From the NCBI GenBank assembly GCA_019056595.1, contig CP036163.1, forward strand, positions 1,550,001 to 1,614,000: 64,000 nt of DNA, written 5' to 3'. The notes under the pieces were generated by a model. The model worked only from the letters and a program-made list of their open reading frames with translations. It did not search any database and was not told the origin of the DNA. Source of the stretch: Pectobacterium atrosepticum. Its GTDB lineage: Bacteria > Pseudomonadota > Gammaproteobacteria > Enterobacterales > Enterobacteriaceae. Numbering within the stretch: the stretch's first letter is position 1; every line of letters starts with the position of its first letter. Shown here piece after piece: positions 9,068 to 20,068 of the stretch. The position numbers and the translations under genes were made by a program.

Positions 9068-10753
9068 TTATCCTTTTATATTCAGTGCGCGATTCAGCCA
9101 GAAAACCGGTATCAGCCCCACCGCGACTAACACCAGCGCAGGAAAAGCAAATGACGCAGCCTGCTCACTCGCCGTAAAGCGAAAAACATACGTTGCCAAC
9201 GTATCAATCCCAAAAGGACGCAGCAGCAGCGAGATATTCAGCTCTTTCATGCTTTCCGTGAAGATCAACAACGCTCCGATGAACACACTGCGGCGCAACA
9301 GCGGAATATGCACGCGTGACCAGCGGCTAAGGGGAGAAGCCCCCAGAACAAGACTCGCGCTGTCCAGCGACCTTGGAATCGCTTCCATACTGCGCTCAAG
9401 ACTGTCCAGCATCAGGCGTCCAAATTTAACGCTGTAGGCAACCATGAGAATAAATAGCGACCCGGCCAGCAAAGCATCCGCAGTGGGCAGCCCAGCTGCG
9501 CTGGCAAGGAAATTAATCCCGCGATCCACCAGCGACAGTAAGGTAAATAGCCCAACGGCCAGTACCGCACCAGGTAAAGCAAAACTCAAACTAACCAACC
9601 GAACTGGCGTCTGATTGGCAAACACGCCAGCCGTGCGCGTGTAGAAGATAAATGACAGTGCCATTAGCGTAATGATGATGGTTGCCGTGGCTGACGCCAA
9701 CAGGCTATTCATCACCGCGTGAAGAAACGCCATATCCCATATCGACATCATGTGTCGGATAGCGAGAAAGAGTAGATATAGAACCGGGAGCAGGAACGCC
9801 AGACAAACGACACCCCAGCAATAACTGCGAACCGCCCTGCTGCGCCACCCGCCCAATGCAGGCGGAATGCTCAGAGAGGAATTTGCTTGAGCTTGATAAA
9901 TTTTCTGCTTCCGACGCCAGAGATTAACCAGAAACATCAAGATAAAGATCGCGGGCAGAATCAACACACCAAGGCGCGCGGCCGCCCCCAAATCGCCCTG
10001 TCCCTGCCAGATATCCAGCACCTGTGTTGTCATGGTTGGAATACCTAGATAAGACGCCGCACCATAATCGCCCAGTGTCTCGACCACGACTAACGCACTA
10101 CCGCAGGCAATCGCCGGCAGTGCAATAGGTAAACATAAGCGGCGGAATACCTGAGCGCGCGTCTGATTCAGTAAACGAGCTGAATGAATCAGACTGGCAG
10201 GCTGTTTCACCAGCGCCTCACGCACCAACAGGTAAATGTAGGGATACAACACCAGCGCCAGTACCAAACTCACGCAGCCGAGTGAAACGGGTAGCCCAGC
10301 AACGTGGAATTCTCCCCACGGCGATGCAATCAACAACCCTCCTTCCCGCAACCACAAGGAAAGATGACGTAACGCATCGGTATAAAGGTAGGCGAGCAGG
10401 AAAGCGGGCATCGCAAGCGGCAGGCAAAGCGCCCATTGCAACACGCGATGGCCGGGAAAGCGGTACATGGCGATAAACCAAGCCGAAGGCAGTCCAAACA
10501 GTAAACTGAAGAAAAGCGTGCCGATCGCGATGATCGCAGAATGTATCAGGTAGGTGGGTAAACCGAGTTGCCACAGTTGGGTAAATCCCAGCCCGCCGGC
10601 AAAAAAAGCCTGATAAAAAACCGTCGCTAAAGGAAGCAGCAACAGTCCCGCCAACAACCAACTACTGACGCGCCAGACACCGGAGATCATAGAATAAAAA
10701 CTGTATTGGATGAGATCGCTGTTATTAATAACAGAGCCTGACAGCGGCGTCAT
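9068..10753 (-). CDS. Ferric-type ABC importer permease, fused double domain
   Basis: This 561-residue membrane protein contains two binding-protein-dependent transport domains in tandem, the arrangement of FbpB/SfuB iron(III) permeases. EAA-like loops that contact the ATPase can be seen around SARLLNQTRAQVFRRL and SASLVLGASPLSRWSRV. The start is uncertain: the ATG at 10753 has no good ribosome site, and an in-frame ATG 21 codons on is an alternative. No periplasmic binding protein gene accompanies the pair. Confidence 0.82.
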   Translation of the reverse strand: MTPLSGSVINNSDLIQYSFYSMISGVWRVSSWLLAGLLLLPLATVFYQAFFAGGLGFTQLWQLGLPTYLIHSAIIAIGTLFFSLLFGLPSAWFIAMYRFPGHRVLQWALCLPLAMPAFLLAYLYTDALRHLSLWLREGGLLIASPWGEFHVAGLPVSLGCVSLVLALVLYPYIYLLVREALVKQPASLIHSARLLNQTRAQVFRRLCLPIALPAIACGSALVVVETLGDYGAASYLGIPTMTTQVLDIWQGQGDLGAAARLGVLILPAIFILMFLVNLWRRKQKIYQAQANSSLSIPPALGGWRSRAVRSYCWGVVCLAFLLPVLYLLFLAIRHMMSIWDMAFLHAVMNSLLASATATIIITLMALSFIFYTRTAGVFANQTPVRLVSLSFALPGAVLAVGLFTLLSLVDRGINFLASAAGLPTADALLAGSLFILMVAYSVKFGRLMLDSLERSMEAIPRSLDSASLVLGASPLSRWSRVHIPLLRRSVFIGALLIFTESMKELNISLLLRPFGIDTLATYVFRFTASEQAASFAFPALVLVAVGLIPVFWLNRALNIKG

Positions 10754-11122
10754 CGTATCAAACAGCGATAAATAGGCTCTAATCCTGCGATTAACCCAAG
10801 ATGATTTTCATCACTTAGCATCGATAAAATAAATACTATTTATTTCAACAAATTATGCTTGTACGTCTTTAATCTTCTCAGCGCGCGTTTTTTATCGCCA
10901 TCGCCTAAATAATTCAAGTTACAGAGTAAAACGTGAGTATTTTGAACAACGCAAAGCGTGAGTCCGACAAGATGAGGTCCACGGATGAGTAAAGTAACAA
11001 GACCAACGCCCATACAGCTTGAAGAATAACGGGGGATATCAGATGTTTCCCGTAAGAAAATTTGGAACCTCATGGGATATCTGTGATAACGTCATCTGAC
11101 GATATTTGGAACAGGTTCAACC
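10754..11122. promoter_or_regulatory. Divergent intergenic region with AT palindrome
   Basis: This 369-base gap between the permease gene and yacC holds a perfect 9-1-9 inverted repeat, AAATAAATACTATTTATTT at 10827-10845, and an ERIC-like repeat at about 10907-11037. The palindrome has the size and AT content of a Fur-type operator but matches the Fur consensus poorly. It could be an operator for the transporter genes. Confidence 0.4.
10907..11037. repeat. ERIC-related intergenic repeat
   Basis: The ends (TAAATAATTCAAGTT near 10910 and CAGCTTGAAGAATAAC near 11020) resemble the terminal inverted repeats of the ERIC element at 5950-6078, and the length is similar at about 130 bases. The interior differs and lacks the ERIC core. 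It may be a diverged ERIC or another MITE-like family with shared ends. Confidence 0.55.
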
Positions 11123-11470
11123 ATGAAAAACTCTGCGCTGGCTCTGCTCCTGCTAAGCCTGATGAGCTTCTCTTCCGCCAGCAAGGCGCTGAATGAATTT
11201 GAAGCGGAAGATCTGGCCGATCTGACCGCAATCTTTGTTTATCTGAAAAACCACTGTGGCTATCAAGACCTGCCGAATGAACAGATTCGTCGAACGCTGG
11301 TTGCATTTGCTCAGCAGAATCGCTGGGACCTCAGCAACTACAACGCTTACGACATGACGGCGATGGGTGAAGACAGCTATCGCGACCTCAGTAAAATCGC
11401 TATCCCGACACCGAAGAAATGTCAGTCTCTGGCACGTAATTCACTTGGTTTGCTCTCCTACGCGCAGTAA
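11123..11470 (+). CDS. yacC: YacC-family exported protein
   Basis: A 115-residue protein of the same length as E. coli YacC, with shared segments such as EAEDLADLTAIFVYLKN and GEDSYRDLS. A cleavable signal peptide covers about residues 1-22 (hydrophobic ALALLLLSLMSF, then SSASKA). Two Cys residues in the mature part (CGY, KKCQSLA) could form a disulfide in the periplasm. It is upstream of speE as in E. coli. The function is unknown. Confidence 0.85.
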   Translation: MKNSALALLLLSLMSFSSASKALNEFEAEDLADLTAIFVYLKNHCGYQDLPNEQIRRTLVAFAQQNRWDLSNYNAYDMTAMGEDSYRDLSKIAIPTPKKCQSLARNSLGLLSYAQ

Positions 11471-11578
11471 TTTCCCCGCACCTCCGCACTGACTGAAATT
11501 TGACCGTGCAAGCGGCAAAAGAGTCGGCTATGATGGCGCGCCAATTTTCATGGCTGTTATCGCGGAGGAAGCCCTAAC

Positions 11579-12442
11579 ATGTCCCAGAAAGAAATTTGGT
11601 ATGAAACCCTGCATGCCAACTTTGGTCAGTATTTTTCGGTCGATCGCGTGCTATATCACGAGAAGACCGATCATCAAGATCTCATCATCTTTGAAAACGA
11701 TGCATTAGGCCGCGTGATGGCGCTTGACGGCGTGGTGCAAACCACCGAACGCGATGAGTTCATCTATCACGAAATGCTCACCCACGTCCCTCTTCTGTCA
11801 CACGGCAACGCCAAACGCGTACTGATTATCGGTGGCGGCGATGGCGGCATGCTGCGGGAAGTCAGCCGACACCACGGCGTCGAACAAATCACGATGGTGG
11901 AAATCGATGCTGGCGTGGTGGAATTTTGTCGCCAGTATTTGCCCAACCACAGCGCCGGTAGCTATGACGATCCGCGTTTTAATCTGGTGATTGATGACGG
12001 CGTTAACTTCGTCAGACAGTGCAGCGAAAAGTTTGACGTCATAATTTCCGATTGCACCGACCCCATCGGCCCCGGCGAAAGCCTGTTCACCTCAGATTTC
12101 TATCAGGGTTGTGCCCGCAGTCTGAACGAAGGCGGGATTTTTGTCGCTCAGAATGGCGTGTGTTTCCTGCAACAGGATGAAGCCATCGGCAGCCATAAAA
12201 AACTCAGCCACTATTTCAATGATGTCAGCTTTTATCAGGCCGCAATCCCGACTTACTACGGCGGCATTATGACTTTCGCCTGGGCCAGCAATAACCCGGC
12301 GCTGCGCCAGATGGACATCGTAACTCTGCGCCAACATTTCGCGCAATCAGGCATCACCTGTCGCTATTACACACCTGATGTTCACATCGGCAGCTTTGCC
12401 CTGCCACAGTATCTGTTGAGTGCGCTACAGAATGCGCAATAA
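11579..12442 (+). CDS. speE: Spermidine synthase
   Basis: SpeE transfers an aminopropyl group from decarboxylated S-adenosylmethionine to putrescine. The 287-residue protein has the nucleotide motif [13 protein letters not shown], the acidic [10 protein letters not shown] and the catalytic-loop segment [20 protein letters not shown] precedes the ATG. speD, whose product supplies the aminopropyl donor, follows after 45 bases. Confidence 0.96.
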   Translation: MSQKEIWYETLHANFGQYFSVDRVLYHEKTDHQDLIIFENDALGRVMALDGVVQTTERDEFIYHEMLTHVPLLSHGNAKRVLIIGGGDGGMLREVSRHHGVEQITMVEIDAGVVEFCRQYLPNHSAGSYDDPRFNLVIDDGVNFVRQCSEKFDVIISDCTDPIGPGESLFTSDFYQGCARSLNEGGIFVAQNGVCFLQQDEAIGSHKKLSHYFNDVSFYQAAIPTYYGGIMTFAWASNNPALRQMDIVTLRQHFAQSGITCRYYTPDVHIGSFALPQYLLSALQNAQ

Positions 12443-12487
12443 CCCATCACTTAGGGTAATCACACAACCACAAGGGGGTGACGTAAA

Positions 12488-13282
12488 TTGCACAAGCTGA
12501 AGCTACACGGCTTTAACAACCTGACAAAAAGCCTGAGTTTTTGTATCTACGATATCTGTTACACCAAAACGGCCGACGATCGCGATGGTTATATCGCCTA
12601 TATCGACGAACAATATAATGCTAACCGTTTAACAGAGATCCTCACTGAAACCTGCTCAATTATCGGTGCCAACGTTCTTAACATCGCGCGTCAGGACTAT
12701 GATCCACAAGGCGCCAGCGTAACCATTTTGGTCAGCGAAGAACCTATCGATCCACGTGACGTGGATACCTCAGAACACCCAGGGCCGCTGCCCAACTCCG
12801 TCGTTGCACATCTGGATAAAAGCCATATCTGCGTTCATACCTACCCAGAAAGCCACCCCGAAGGCGGGCTTTGCACCTTCCGGGCAGATATCGAAGTTTC
12901 TACCTGTGGCGTGATTTCACCGCTGAAAGCGTTGAACTATCTCATCCACCAGCTTGAATCCGATATTGTGACTATTGACTATCGCGTGCGAGGATTCACC
13001 CGTGATATCAATGGAGTAAAACATTTCATCGATCACCAGATCAACTCTGTCCAAAACTTCATGTCCGAGGATATGAAGTCGCTCTATCACATGATGGACG
13101 TGAACGTGTATCAGGAAAATATCTTTCATACCAAGATGTTATTGAAAGACTTTGACCTCAAGCATTACCTGTTCAACGTCAACCCTGAAGAACTCAGCGC
13201 TGCCGAGCGGAAAAGAATTACCGATCTGCTGTATCACGAAATGCAGGAAATCTATTACGGCAGAAACCTGCCCGTCCTGTAA
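12488..13282 (+). CDS. speD: S-adenosylmethionine decarboxylase proenzyme
   Basis: SpeD makes decarboxylated S-adenosylmethionine for SpeE. The 264 residues match E. coli SpeD in length. Self-cleavage occurs before Ser112 in [16 protein letters not shown], which is fully conserved here, giving the pyruvoyl subunit. The start is TTG, as in E. coli speD, with GGGGGTGA upstream. A 10-base-pair-class hairpin follows at 13391-13410. Confidence 0.95.
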   Translation: MHKLKLHGFNNLTKSLSFCIYDICYTKTADDRDGYIAYIDEQYNANRLTEILTETCSIIGANVLNIARQDYDPQGASVTILVSEEPIDPRDVDTSEHPGPLPNSVVAHLDKSHICVHTYPESHPEGGLCTFRADIEVSTCGVISPLKALNYLIHQLESDIVTIDYRVRGFTRDINGVKHFIDHQINSVQNFMSEDMKSLYHMMDVNVYQENIFHTKMLLKDFDLKHYLFNVNPEELSAAERKRITDLLYHEMQEIYYGRNLPVL

Positions 13283-13390
13283 TCGATCGCCAAAGGCAGC
13301 GTTGCTGTCTGATACTGATGACAAAGCCTGCCGGGCGGTAATAACGGATAGATCGTAAAGACGCTGTGAATACATCCCTGTACGCTCGAA

Positions 13391-13410
13391 CCGCGACATC
13401 CTTGTCGCGG
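13391..13410 (+). terminator. Hairpin downstream of speD
   Basis: A perfect eight-base-pair stem (CCGCGACA / TGTCGCGG) with loop TCCT lies about 110 bases after the speD stop. The following ACGCTTTACTCTT is only weakly T-rich, so termination may be inefficient. Confidence 0.5.
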
Positions 13411-13882
13411 ACGCTTTACTCTTCTATTCCGTTACTACCGTTTTCGTTCGGTAAATAAGTTTGTCGACAGCCTTTGGTAAATAGATCTCCTGAGACATCC
13501 GCGGCTATCAGACATTGTCATCAACCAGAATCACGGTTTTATTCTGATAGAGCAAAAGTCGCCCTTTCCATTTCCCCCTCCCTCCCTTTTCTTTTTTTCG
13601 CACACTATTTCGTCAAGAATGATACGCATCACATTTATTTATTTCTGCATTTTTTACTTGCATTCTCTAACGGCCTTGCCACATCTGGGTTCGCGGGAAT
13701 TTGTATAAGGTCAACTAAAAATCATATATCTTGTGTGGTTGAAATATTAAATATCTACATCTAGTATTCCTTGTGTAGCCCTCGCGTAACAGGTCGCTAC
13801 CCAGTGGATCGGTTCGGGTGCACATGCACTAAAGATAGCCGCTCCGACATACTTATTTCACGCCAAAGGGTAAATACGAATC
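13411..13882 (+). promoter_or_regulatory. nrdHIEF upstream regulatory region with candidate NrdR boxes
   Basis: No convincing gene lies in this stretch. Two sequences ending TTGTGT resemble NrdR boxes: ATCATATATCTTGTGT at 13721-13736 and CTAGTATTCCTTGTGT at 13761-13776. They are 40 bases apart rather than the usual 31-32. A partial Fur-like sequence, AATGATACGCATCAC, occurs near 13618. Repression by NrdR and Fur is known for E. coli nrdHIEF; the site assignment here is by eye. Confidence 0.45.
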
Positions 13883-14122
13883 ATGCGTATTACTATTTTC
13901 ACTAAGCCAGATTGTGTTCAATGCAACGCCACATGTCGAGCGCTGGATAAGCAAGGAATTAACTATCAACTGGTGGACTTAACTGAAGATGAACAGGCGT
14001 TACAGCAGGTAAGAGCGTTGGGCTATCAGCAAGTGCCCGTCGTGATGACGGCTAATGACCATTGGAGCGGCTTCCGCCCAGATAAGATCAGTACTCTGAA
14101 CGCCGCCCTGCAATTGCAGTAA
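13883..14122 (+). CDS. nrdH: Glutaredoxin-like electron donor NrdH
   Basis: NrdH reduces the class Ib ribonucleotide reductase NrdEF. The 79-residue protein has the redox motif Cys11-Val-Gln-Cys14, the cis-Pro segment QVPVVM and the C-terminal WSGFRPDKI, a thioredoxin-reductase contact motif of NrdH. It is the first gene of nrdHIEF, with nrdI nine bases downstream. Confidence 0.96.
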   Translation: MRITIFTKPDCVQCNATCRALDKQGINYQLVDLTEDEQALQQVRALGYQQVPVVMTANDHWSGFRPDKISTLNAALQLQ

Positions 14123-14131
14123 GGGGGCAAT

Positions 14132-14539
14132 ATGAACCCGCTGGTCTATTTCTCCAGCCAGTCGGAAAACACGCATCGCTTCATTTGCAGGGTTGATTTA
14201 CCCGCCCTGAGAATCCCGATAGCGACAGAACAGCCTGCATTGAAAGTTGATCGCCCCTATATTCTGGTTGTCCCCAGCTACGGCGGAGGCAGCACGAAAG
14301 GGGCTGTGCCGCGTCAGGTCATCATCTTTCTCAACGATCCGCACAATCGCGCTTACCTGCGTGGCGTGATTGCCGCAGGCAATACCAATTTCGGTGCAGC
14401 GTACTGCATCGCCGGTGACATCATCGCGCAGAAGTGTCAGGTGCCCTACCTGTACCGCTTTGAATTGCTCGGCACAGCAGAAGACGTTGCAAATGTGCGT
14501 AAGGGAGTAACTGAATTTTGGCAACAACAGACCACGTGA
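14132..14539 (+). CDS. nrdI: Flavodoxin-like protein NrdI
   Basis: NrdI supplies the oxidant that activates the dimanganese centre of NrdF. The 135-residue protein starts [17 protein letters not shown], with the phosphate-binding SSQSENT loop, and has the glycine-rich VVPSYGGG and [11 protein letters not shown] segments typical of the family. Its 3' end overlaps the nrdE start by 22 bases. Confidence 0.95.
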   Translation: MNPLVYFSSQSENTHRFICRVDLPALRIPIATEQPALKVDRPYILVVPSYGGGSTKGAVPRQVIIFLNDPHNRAYLRGVIAAGNTNFGAAYCIAGDIIAQKCQVPYLYRFELLGTAEDVANVRKGVTEFWQQQTT

Positions 14540-16683
14540 GTGCAAAGGCAACCAAGGCCGACACAGATGCCCACTCGCTCGATTACCATGCGCTGAACGC
14601 GATGCTGAACCTCTACGACGCAGAGGGAAACATCCAGTTCGAGATGGATAAGCTCGCGGCACGCCGTTATTTCCTACAGCATGTGAACCAGAACACCGTG
14701 TTCTTCCACAATCTGGAAGAAAAGCTGCGTTATTTGGTTGAAGAGGGTTACTACGAAGCCGAAGTGCTGGACCAATATCACTTCGATTTCATCAAGAGTC
14801 TTTTCCAGCAGGCTTACGCTCACAAGTTTCGCTTTCAAACCTTTCTGGGAGCGTTCAAATACTACACTGGCTATACGCTCAAAACCTTTGACGGCAAACG
14901 CTATCTGGAACGCTATGAAGATCGTGTCTGCCTCGTAGCGCTGGCCCTCGCCAAAGGGGACACCACACTGGCTAGCGCGCTGGTCGACGAGATCATCAGC
15001 GGACGCTTTCAGCCCGCCACGCCCACGTTCCTCAACTGCGGTAAAAAGCAGCGCGGCGAGCTGGTCTCCTGCTTCCTGCTGCGTATCGAAGACAATATGG
15101 AGTCGATTGGTCGAGCGATAAACTCCGCACTTCAGCTCTCAAAACGCGGCGGCGGCGTGGCCTTCATGCTCAGTAACATCCGCGAAACCGGCGCACCAAT
15201 CAAGCGTATCGAAAATCAGTCATCCGGCATTATTCCTATCATGAAAATGCTGGAGGATGCCTTTTCCTATGCTAACCAGCTTGGCGCGCGTCAGGGTGCT
15301 GGGGCAGTGTACCTCAATGCACACCACCCAGATATTCTGCGTTTTCTGGATACCAAGCGGGAAAATGCCGACGAGAAAATCCGTATCAAGACGCTGTCTT
15401 TGGGGGTAGTCATCCCTGATATCACGTTTCAGCTAGCCAAGAATAATCAGGTGATGTACCTGTTCTCACCTTATGATGTCGAGCAGGTTTATGGCGTGCC
15501 GCTGTCGGAAATTAGCGTGACCGAAAAATACCACGAAATGGTCAATGACAAGCGCATCCGTAAATCTCAAATCAAGGCACGCGACTTCTTCCAGATTCTC
15601 GCCGAGATCCAGTTCGAATCCGGTTATCCCTATATGATGTTTGAGGATACGGTGAACCGCGCGAATCCGATTCACGGCCGCATCAATATGAGCAACCTGT
15701 GTTCTGAGATTTTGCAGGTCAATGACGCCAGCCTGTACGACGACGATCTCGGCTATCGCCATATTGGCAAAGACATCTCCTGCAACCTCGGTTCGATGAA
15801 TATCGCCAACGCGATGGCATCGCCCGATTTCGGCCAGACGGTTGAAATGGCGATCCGCGCGCTGACTGCCGTTTCCGATATGAGCCATATCAGCTCTGTG
15901 CCGTCTATCGAAAAAGGCAACGACGAATCGCACGCCATTGGTTTAGGTCAGATGAACCTGCACGGCTATTTGGCGAAAGAGCGGATTTTTTACGGTACAG
16001 AAGAAGCCGTCGATTTCACCAATATCTATTTCTACACTGTCGCTTTCCATGCGATTCGAGCATCAAATGCGCTAGCGATCGAGCGTAACCAACGCTTCTC
16101 GGGCTTTGAACTCTCTAAATACGCCACGGGCGAGTATTTTGATAAATACATCGAACAGCAGTGGGAACCAATAACAGCCCGCGCACGTGAACTATTTGAA
16201 CAGGCTGGCATCCACATTCCCAACCAGCAGGACTGGGCAGCGCTGCGCGAATCCGTCATTGCACACGGTATTTATAACCAAAACTTGCAGGCTGTTCCAC
16301 CGACCGGTTCGATTTCGTATATCAACCACTCAACGTCCAGCATCCACCCGATTGTGTCACGCATCGAAATTCGCAAAGAGGGCAAGATTGGTCGCGTCTA
16401 CTACCCTGCCCCTTACATGAACAACGACAACCTAGAGTATTACCAGGATGCCTATGAGATCGGGCCGCAGAAGATCATCGATACCTACGCCGCCGCAACG
16501 CAGCACGTCGATCAGGGGCTGTCACTGACGCTATTTTTCCGCGATACCGCCACGACACGTGACATCAATAAAGCGCAGATCTACGCCTGGACCAAGGGCA
16601 TTAAAACTATTTATTACATTCGCATACGGCAGATGGCGCTGGAAGGCACTGAAGTTCAGGGCTGTGTATCCTGTGCGCTATAA
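14518..16683 (+). CDS. nrdE: Class Ib ribonucleoside-diphosphate reductase, alpha chain
   Basis: NrdE reduces NDPs to dNDPs. The 721-residue protein lacks the N-terminal ATP cone of class Ia enzymes, as expected for class Ib. Visible motifs are [11 protein letters not shown] with the active-site Cys, SKRGGGVAF, the NLCSEI loop with a further catalytic Cys, [16 protein letters not shown], and the C-terminal redox tail CVSCAL. The start is TTG at 14518 inside nrdI, giving MATTDHV as in E. coli MATT; AAGGGAG lies upstream. Confidence 0.96.
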   Translation: MATTDHVSAKATKADTDAHSLDYHALNAMLNLYDAEGNIQFEMDKLAARRYFLQHVNQNTVFFHNLEEKLRYLVEEGYYEAEVLDQYHFDFIKSLFQQAYAHKFRFQTFLGAFKYYTGYTLKTFDGKRYLERYEDRVCLVALALAKGDTTLASALVDEIISGRFQPATPTFLNCGKKQRGELVSCFLLRIEDNMESIGRAINSALQLSKRGGGVAFMLSNIRETGAPIKRIENQSSGIIPIMKMLEDAFSYANQLGARQGAGAVYLNAHHPDILRFLDTKRENADEKIRIKTLSLGVVIPDITFQLAKNNQVMYLFSPYDVEQVYGVPLSEISVTEKYHEMVNDKRIRKSQIKARDFFQILAEIQFESGYPYMMFEDTVNRANPIHGRINMSNLCSEILQVNDASLYDDDLGYRHIGKDISCNLGSMNIANAMASPDFGQTVEMAIRALTAVSDMSHISSVPSIEKGNDESHAIGLGQMNLHGYLAKERIFYGTEEAVDFTNIYFYTVAFHAIRASNALAIERNQRFSGFELSKYATGEYFDKYIEQQWEPITARARELFEQAGIHIPNQQDWAALRESVIAHGIYNQNLQAVPPTGSISYINHSTSSIHPIVSRIEIRKEGKIGRVYYPAPYMNNDNLEYYQDAYEIGPQKIIDTYAAATQHVDQGLSLTLFFRDTATTRDINKAQIYAWTKGIKTIYYIRIRQMALEGTEVQGCVSCAL

Positions 16684-17670
<987 letters not shown>

Positions 17671-17676
17671 AAAAAC

Positions 17677-17705
17677 GGCCACTGCGTTCTGGGTGGCCAT
17701 TTTTT
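17677..17705 (+). terminator. nrdHIEF terminator
   Basis: The stem GGCCAC / GTGGCC is followed by ATTTTTTCTT, starting six bases after the nrdF stop. This is a standard intrinsic terminator. Confidence 0.85.
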
Positions 17706-17747
17706 CTTCAAGCTATTTTCTACCGCTTTTTTATAAGGGCTATAAAT

Positions 17748-17779
17748 GAAAAAACCCTGAATCATTGCTGATTCAGGGT
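17748..17779 (-). terminator. tRNA-Asp transcript terminator
   Basis: A perfect 11-base-pair stem (ACCCTGAATCA / TGATTCAGGGT) with loop TTGC. On the minus strand it is followed by a T-run, so it terminates the minus-strand tRNA-Asp transcript. Confidence 0.88.
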
Positions 17780-17789
17780 CTTCAATAAG

Positions 17790-17866
17790 TGGCGGAACGG
17801 ACGGGGCTCGAACCCGCGACCCCCTGCGTGACAGGCAGGTATTCTAACCAACTGAACTACCGCTCC
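17790..17866 (-). tRNA. tRNA-Asp (GTC)
   Basis: A 77-base cloverleaf with encoded CCA on the minus strand. The anticodon loop CTGTCAC carries GTC, and the T-arm GGTTCGAGTCC and D-arm AGTTCAGTTGG are standard. Its position next to dnaQ is that of E. coli aspV. It is identical to the second tRNA-Asp at 23346-23422. Confidence 0.97.
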
Positions 17867-18037
17867 ACTCATGCTCACTGAGCGGGGTGAATACTAAGAT
17901 GATGACACTATTACGTCAATGCTTTTTATAACTAACCGTTTCTGTTTGTTTATAATTTCATCTTACTGACTATTCTCTCACCCAAGACATCATCAAACTA
18001 TCCATTTTGCTATGCAAAGGGCAACACTTCAGCGACA

Positions 18038-18775
18038 TTATTCTGTTCGCCACAGGCAACTACCGCCTTTTTTAGCAACCAAATCCAGACGTTGTTCATG
18101 CGCGAGCAGCTCTGTTTCATCAGCGTAAAGCACCTTTAACGCCGATTGAGGGCGGACAATTCTCTGGATCGTTTCATTACTCTCATTCTGCCGCTGCGCT
18201 TCACCTTCCATCGAAAAAGTCAGAGAAGTTTGACCACCGGTCATCGCCAGATAAACTTCTGCCAGAATTTCGGCATCGAGCAATGCGCCGTGCAACGTAC
18301 GCTTGCTGTTATCTATCAGATAGCGATCGCAGAGCGCATCCAAATTGTTACGCTTACCGGGAAAGATCTTCCGTGCCATAAACAGGCTATCGGTGATCTT
18401 ACAGAACGTCTCCGTCTTGGGAATATTCCGGTTCAGCAACCGAAATTCGTAATCCATAAAGCCGATATCAAACGTTGCGTTATGAATGACCAACTCCGCG
18501 CCGCGGATAAAATCGAGAAAATCATCCGCAACATCAGCATACGTTGGTTTATCAGCAAGAAACTCATCGCTGATACCATGTATGTTATAGGCCTCTGGAT
18601 CCACTAAACGATCGGGTTTGATGTAGACGTGAAAATGACGGCCAGTCAGGCGGCGGTTAATCACTTCGACCGCACCGATCTCGATAATTTTATGCCCTTC
18701 GTAGTGAACCCCCAGCTTATTCATACCGGTGGTTTCTGTATCCAGGACGATTTGTCGCGTAATTTCAGTGCTCAT
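18038..18775 (-). CDS. dnaQ: DNA polymerase III epsilon subunit (proofreading exonuclease)
   Basis: DnaQ removes misincorporated bases during replication. The 245-residue protein has ExoI LDTETTG with Asp12 and Glu14, Exo[12 protein letters not shown] and Exo[17 protein letters not shown] of the DEDDh family. A clamp-binding QTSLTF motif follows near residue 182, and the C-terminal tail binds the alpha subunit. It is divergent from rnhA with 55 bases between starts, the same arrangement as in E. coli. Confidence 0.96.
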   Translation of the reverse strand: MSTEITRQIVLDTETTGMNKLGVHYEGHKIIEIGAVEVINRRLTGRHFHVYIKPDRLVDPEAYNIHGISDEFLADKPTYADVADDFLDFIRGAELVIHNATFDIGFMDYEFRLLNRNIPKTETFCKITDSLFMARKIFPGKRNNLDALCDRYLIDNSKRTLHGALLDAEILAEVYLAMTGGQTSLTFSMEGEAQRQNESNETIQRIVRPQSALKVLYADETELLAHEQRLDLVAKKGGSCLWRTE

Positions 18776-18830
18776 CGTTTTCGTTTATGTCAGACTTGCC
18801 GTTTTTAGCATAAGGGAGAGTCTACCAGAG

Positions 18831-19295
18831 ATGCGCAAACAGGTAGAAATTTTCACCGACGGATCTTGTCTCGGTAATCCCGGCCCCGGCGGTTATGGCG
18901 CCGTGCTGCGCTACAAGCAGCACGAAAAAGCGTTGAGTGCAGGCTATCGTCTTACGACGAATAACAGAATGGAGTTGATGGCCGCTATTGCAGCGCTTGA
19001 AACACTGACCACCGACTGTGACATCGTACTCAGCACAGACAGTCAATATGTTCGTCAGGGTATCACCAGTTGGATTCATAACTGGAAAAAGCGTAGTTGG
19101 AAAACCGCTGACAAAAAGCCGGTCAAAAATGTCGATCTCTGGAAAAGGCTGGATACTGCGATTCAACGCCATTCCGTGCGTTGGGAATGGGTAAAAGGGC
19201 ACGCTGGTCACCCAGAAAACGAGCGCTGCGATGAACTCGCTCGCGCTGCCGCCAGTGCGCCAACGCTTGATGACACCGGTTATCAGGCTGAATAA
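18831..19295 (+). CDS. rnhA: Ribonuclease HI
   Basis: RNase HI cuts RNA in RNA-DNA hybrids. From the ATG at 18831 the product is 154 residues and starts [11 protein letters not shown], with catalytic Asp10; the other acidic residues sit in NNRMELMAA and STDSQYV, with His in [16 protein letters not shown]. Longer upstream frames run through the dnaQ start and are not needed. Confidence 0.96.
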   Translation: MRKQVEIFTDGSCLGNPGPGGYGAVLRYKQHEKALSAGYRLTTNNRMELMAAIAALETLTTDCDIVLSTDSQYVRQGITSWIHNWKKRSWKTADKKPVKNVDLWKRLDTAIQRHSVRWEWVKGHAGHPENERCDELARAAASAPTLDDTGYQAE

Positions 19296-19314
19296 ATCAC
19301 TGTAGTCGTCGCCC

Positions 19315-20025
19315 TCATCTCCGATATATCCTTGTTGCGCCCACCGTGCGGCGCACAGATGCTTTCCGCAAACGCGCTCTCATCGGTGTAAACGTCAGCG
19401 GAATCGTTCGCTTTCGGGCAATAATTAGCGTCAGGCATCCCAGCATCGGAATATGTTTATTCAGTTTCCCTTTATTTCTCCGCCATGGCGTAACGTGAAA
19501 ATGGGTCTGATGAATAACCTCATAGTTCAATAGTCCCAGCCAGTCTGTGATGCGCATTTGAGTAAACATACGACTGCAATAGGGATGCTTTTTATTAAGC
19601 CTGGGGATCAGTTTGCCAAGACCAACCAGACTGATCGGATTAAACGTGCTCAGTATTAACCAACCATCATCCACCAAAACACGATCAACCTCCCGCAGAA
19701 TACGATGTGGATCCGACGAATAAGAGAGCGTTTGAGCGAGTAAGCAGGCATCGATCGACTTTTCAGAAAAAGGTAATTGATGGGCATCAGCCGCAACGTG
19801 AAGATTATCACCGTGTGGAGCAACGTTAACCTGATGCGCGATCGCACACCCTGTTACGTGGATTTCTGCGCTCAGCGCCCCTATCTTGATAAGATGAAAA
19901 CCAAAGAGTTTTGGCCACCATGGCAACAAGGCCTGTTCAAGCGACTCACGATAAAATTGCCCACAGGTGATATCATCCCATGAATCAGGTGCAACAATAG
20001 TCTGAGGTATTTGTGCCGATTTCAT
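19315..20025 (-). CDS. yafS: YafS-like SAM-dependent methyltransferase
   Basis: A 236-residue class I methyltransferase-like protein: HVAADAHQLPFSEKSIDAC spans the acidic loop and motif II, and LREVDRVLVDDGWLILSTFNP is the motif III region. It lies between rnhA and gloB, the E. coli position of yafS. The substrate is unknown. The C-terminal 50 residues are very basic. Confidence 0.85.
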   Translation of the reverse strand: MKSAQIPQTIVAPDSWDDITCGQFYRESLEQALLPWWPKLFGFHLIKIGALSAEIHVTGCAIAHQVNVAPHGDNLHVAADAHQLPFSEKSIDACLLAQTLSYSSDPHRILREVDRVLVDDGWLILSTFNPISLVGLGKLIPRLNKKHPYCSRMFTQMRITDWLGLLNYEVIHQTHFHVTPWRRNKGKLNKHIPMLGCLTLIIARKRTIPLTFTPMRARLRKASVRRTVGATRIYRR

Positions 20026-20068
20026 CTTCTGTTGTCGTCCTCAGGCTACTAGCAAAAAGAGGTGATGA

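Noticed and set aside
10218-10661. A 147-codon frame overlapping the ABC permease in another frame
   Set aside because: The permease frame has clear membrane segments and family motifs; this one is a GC-driven shadow.
13474-13764. A 96-codon open frame upstream of nrdH
   Set aside because: It has no ribosome site or recognisable motif, and covers the probable NrdR/Fur control region.
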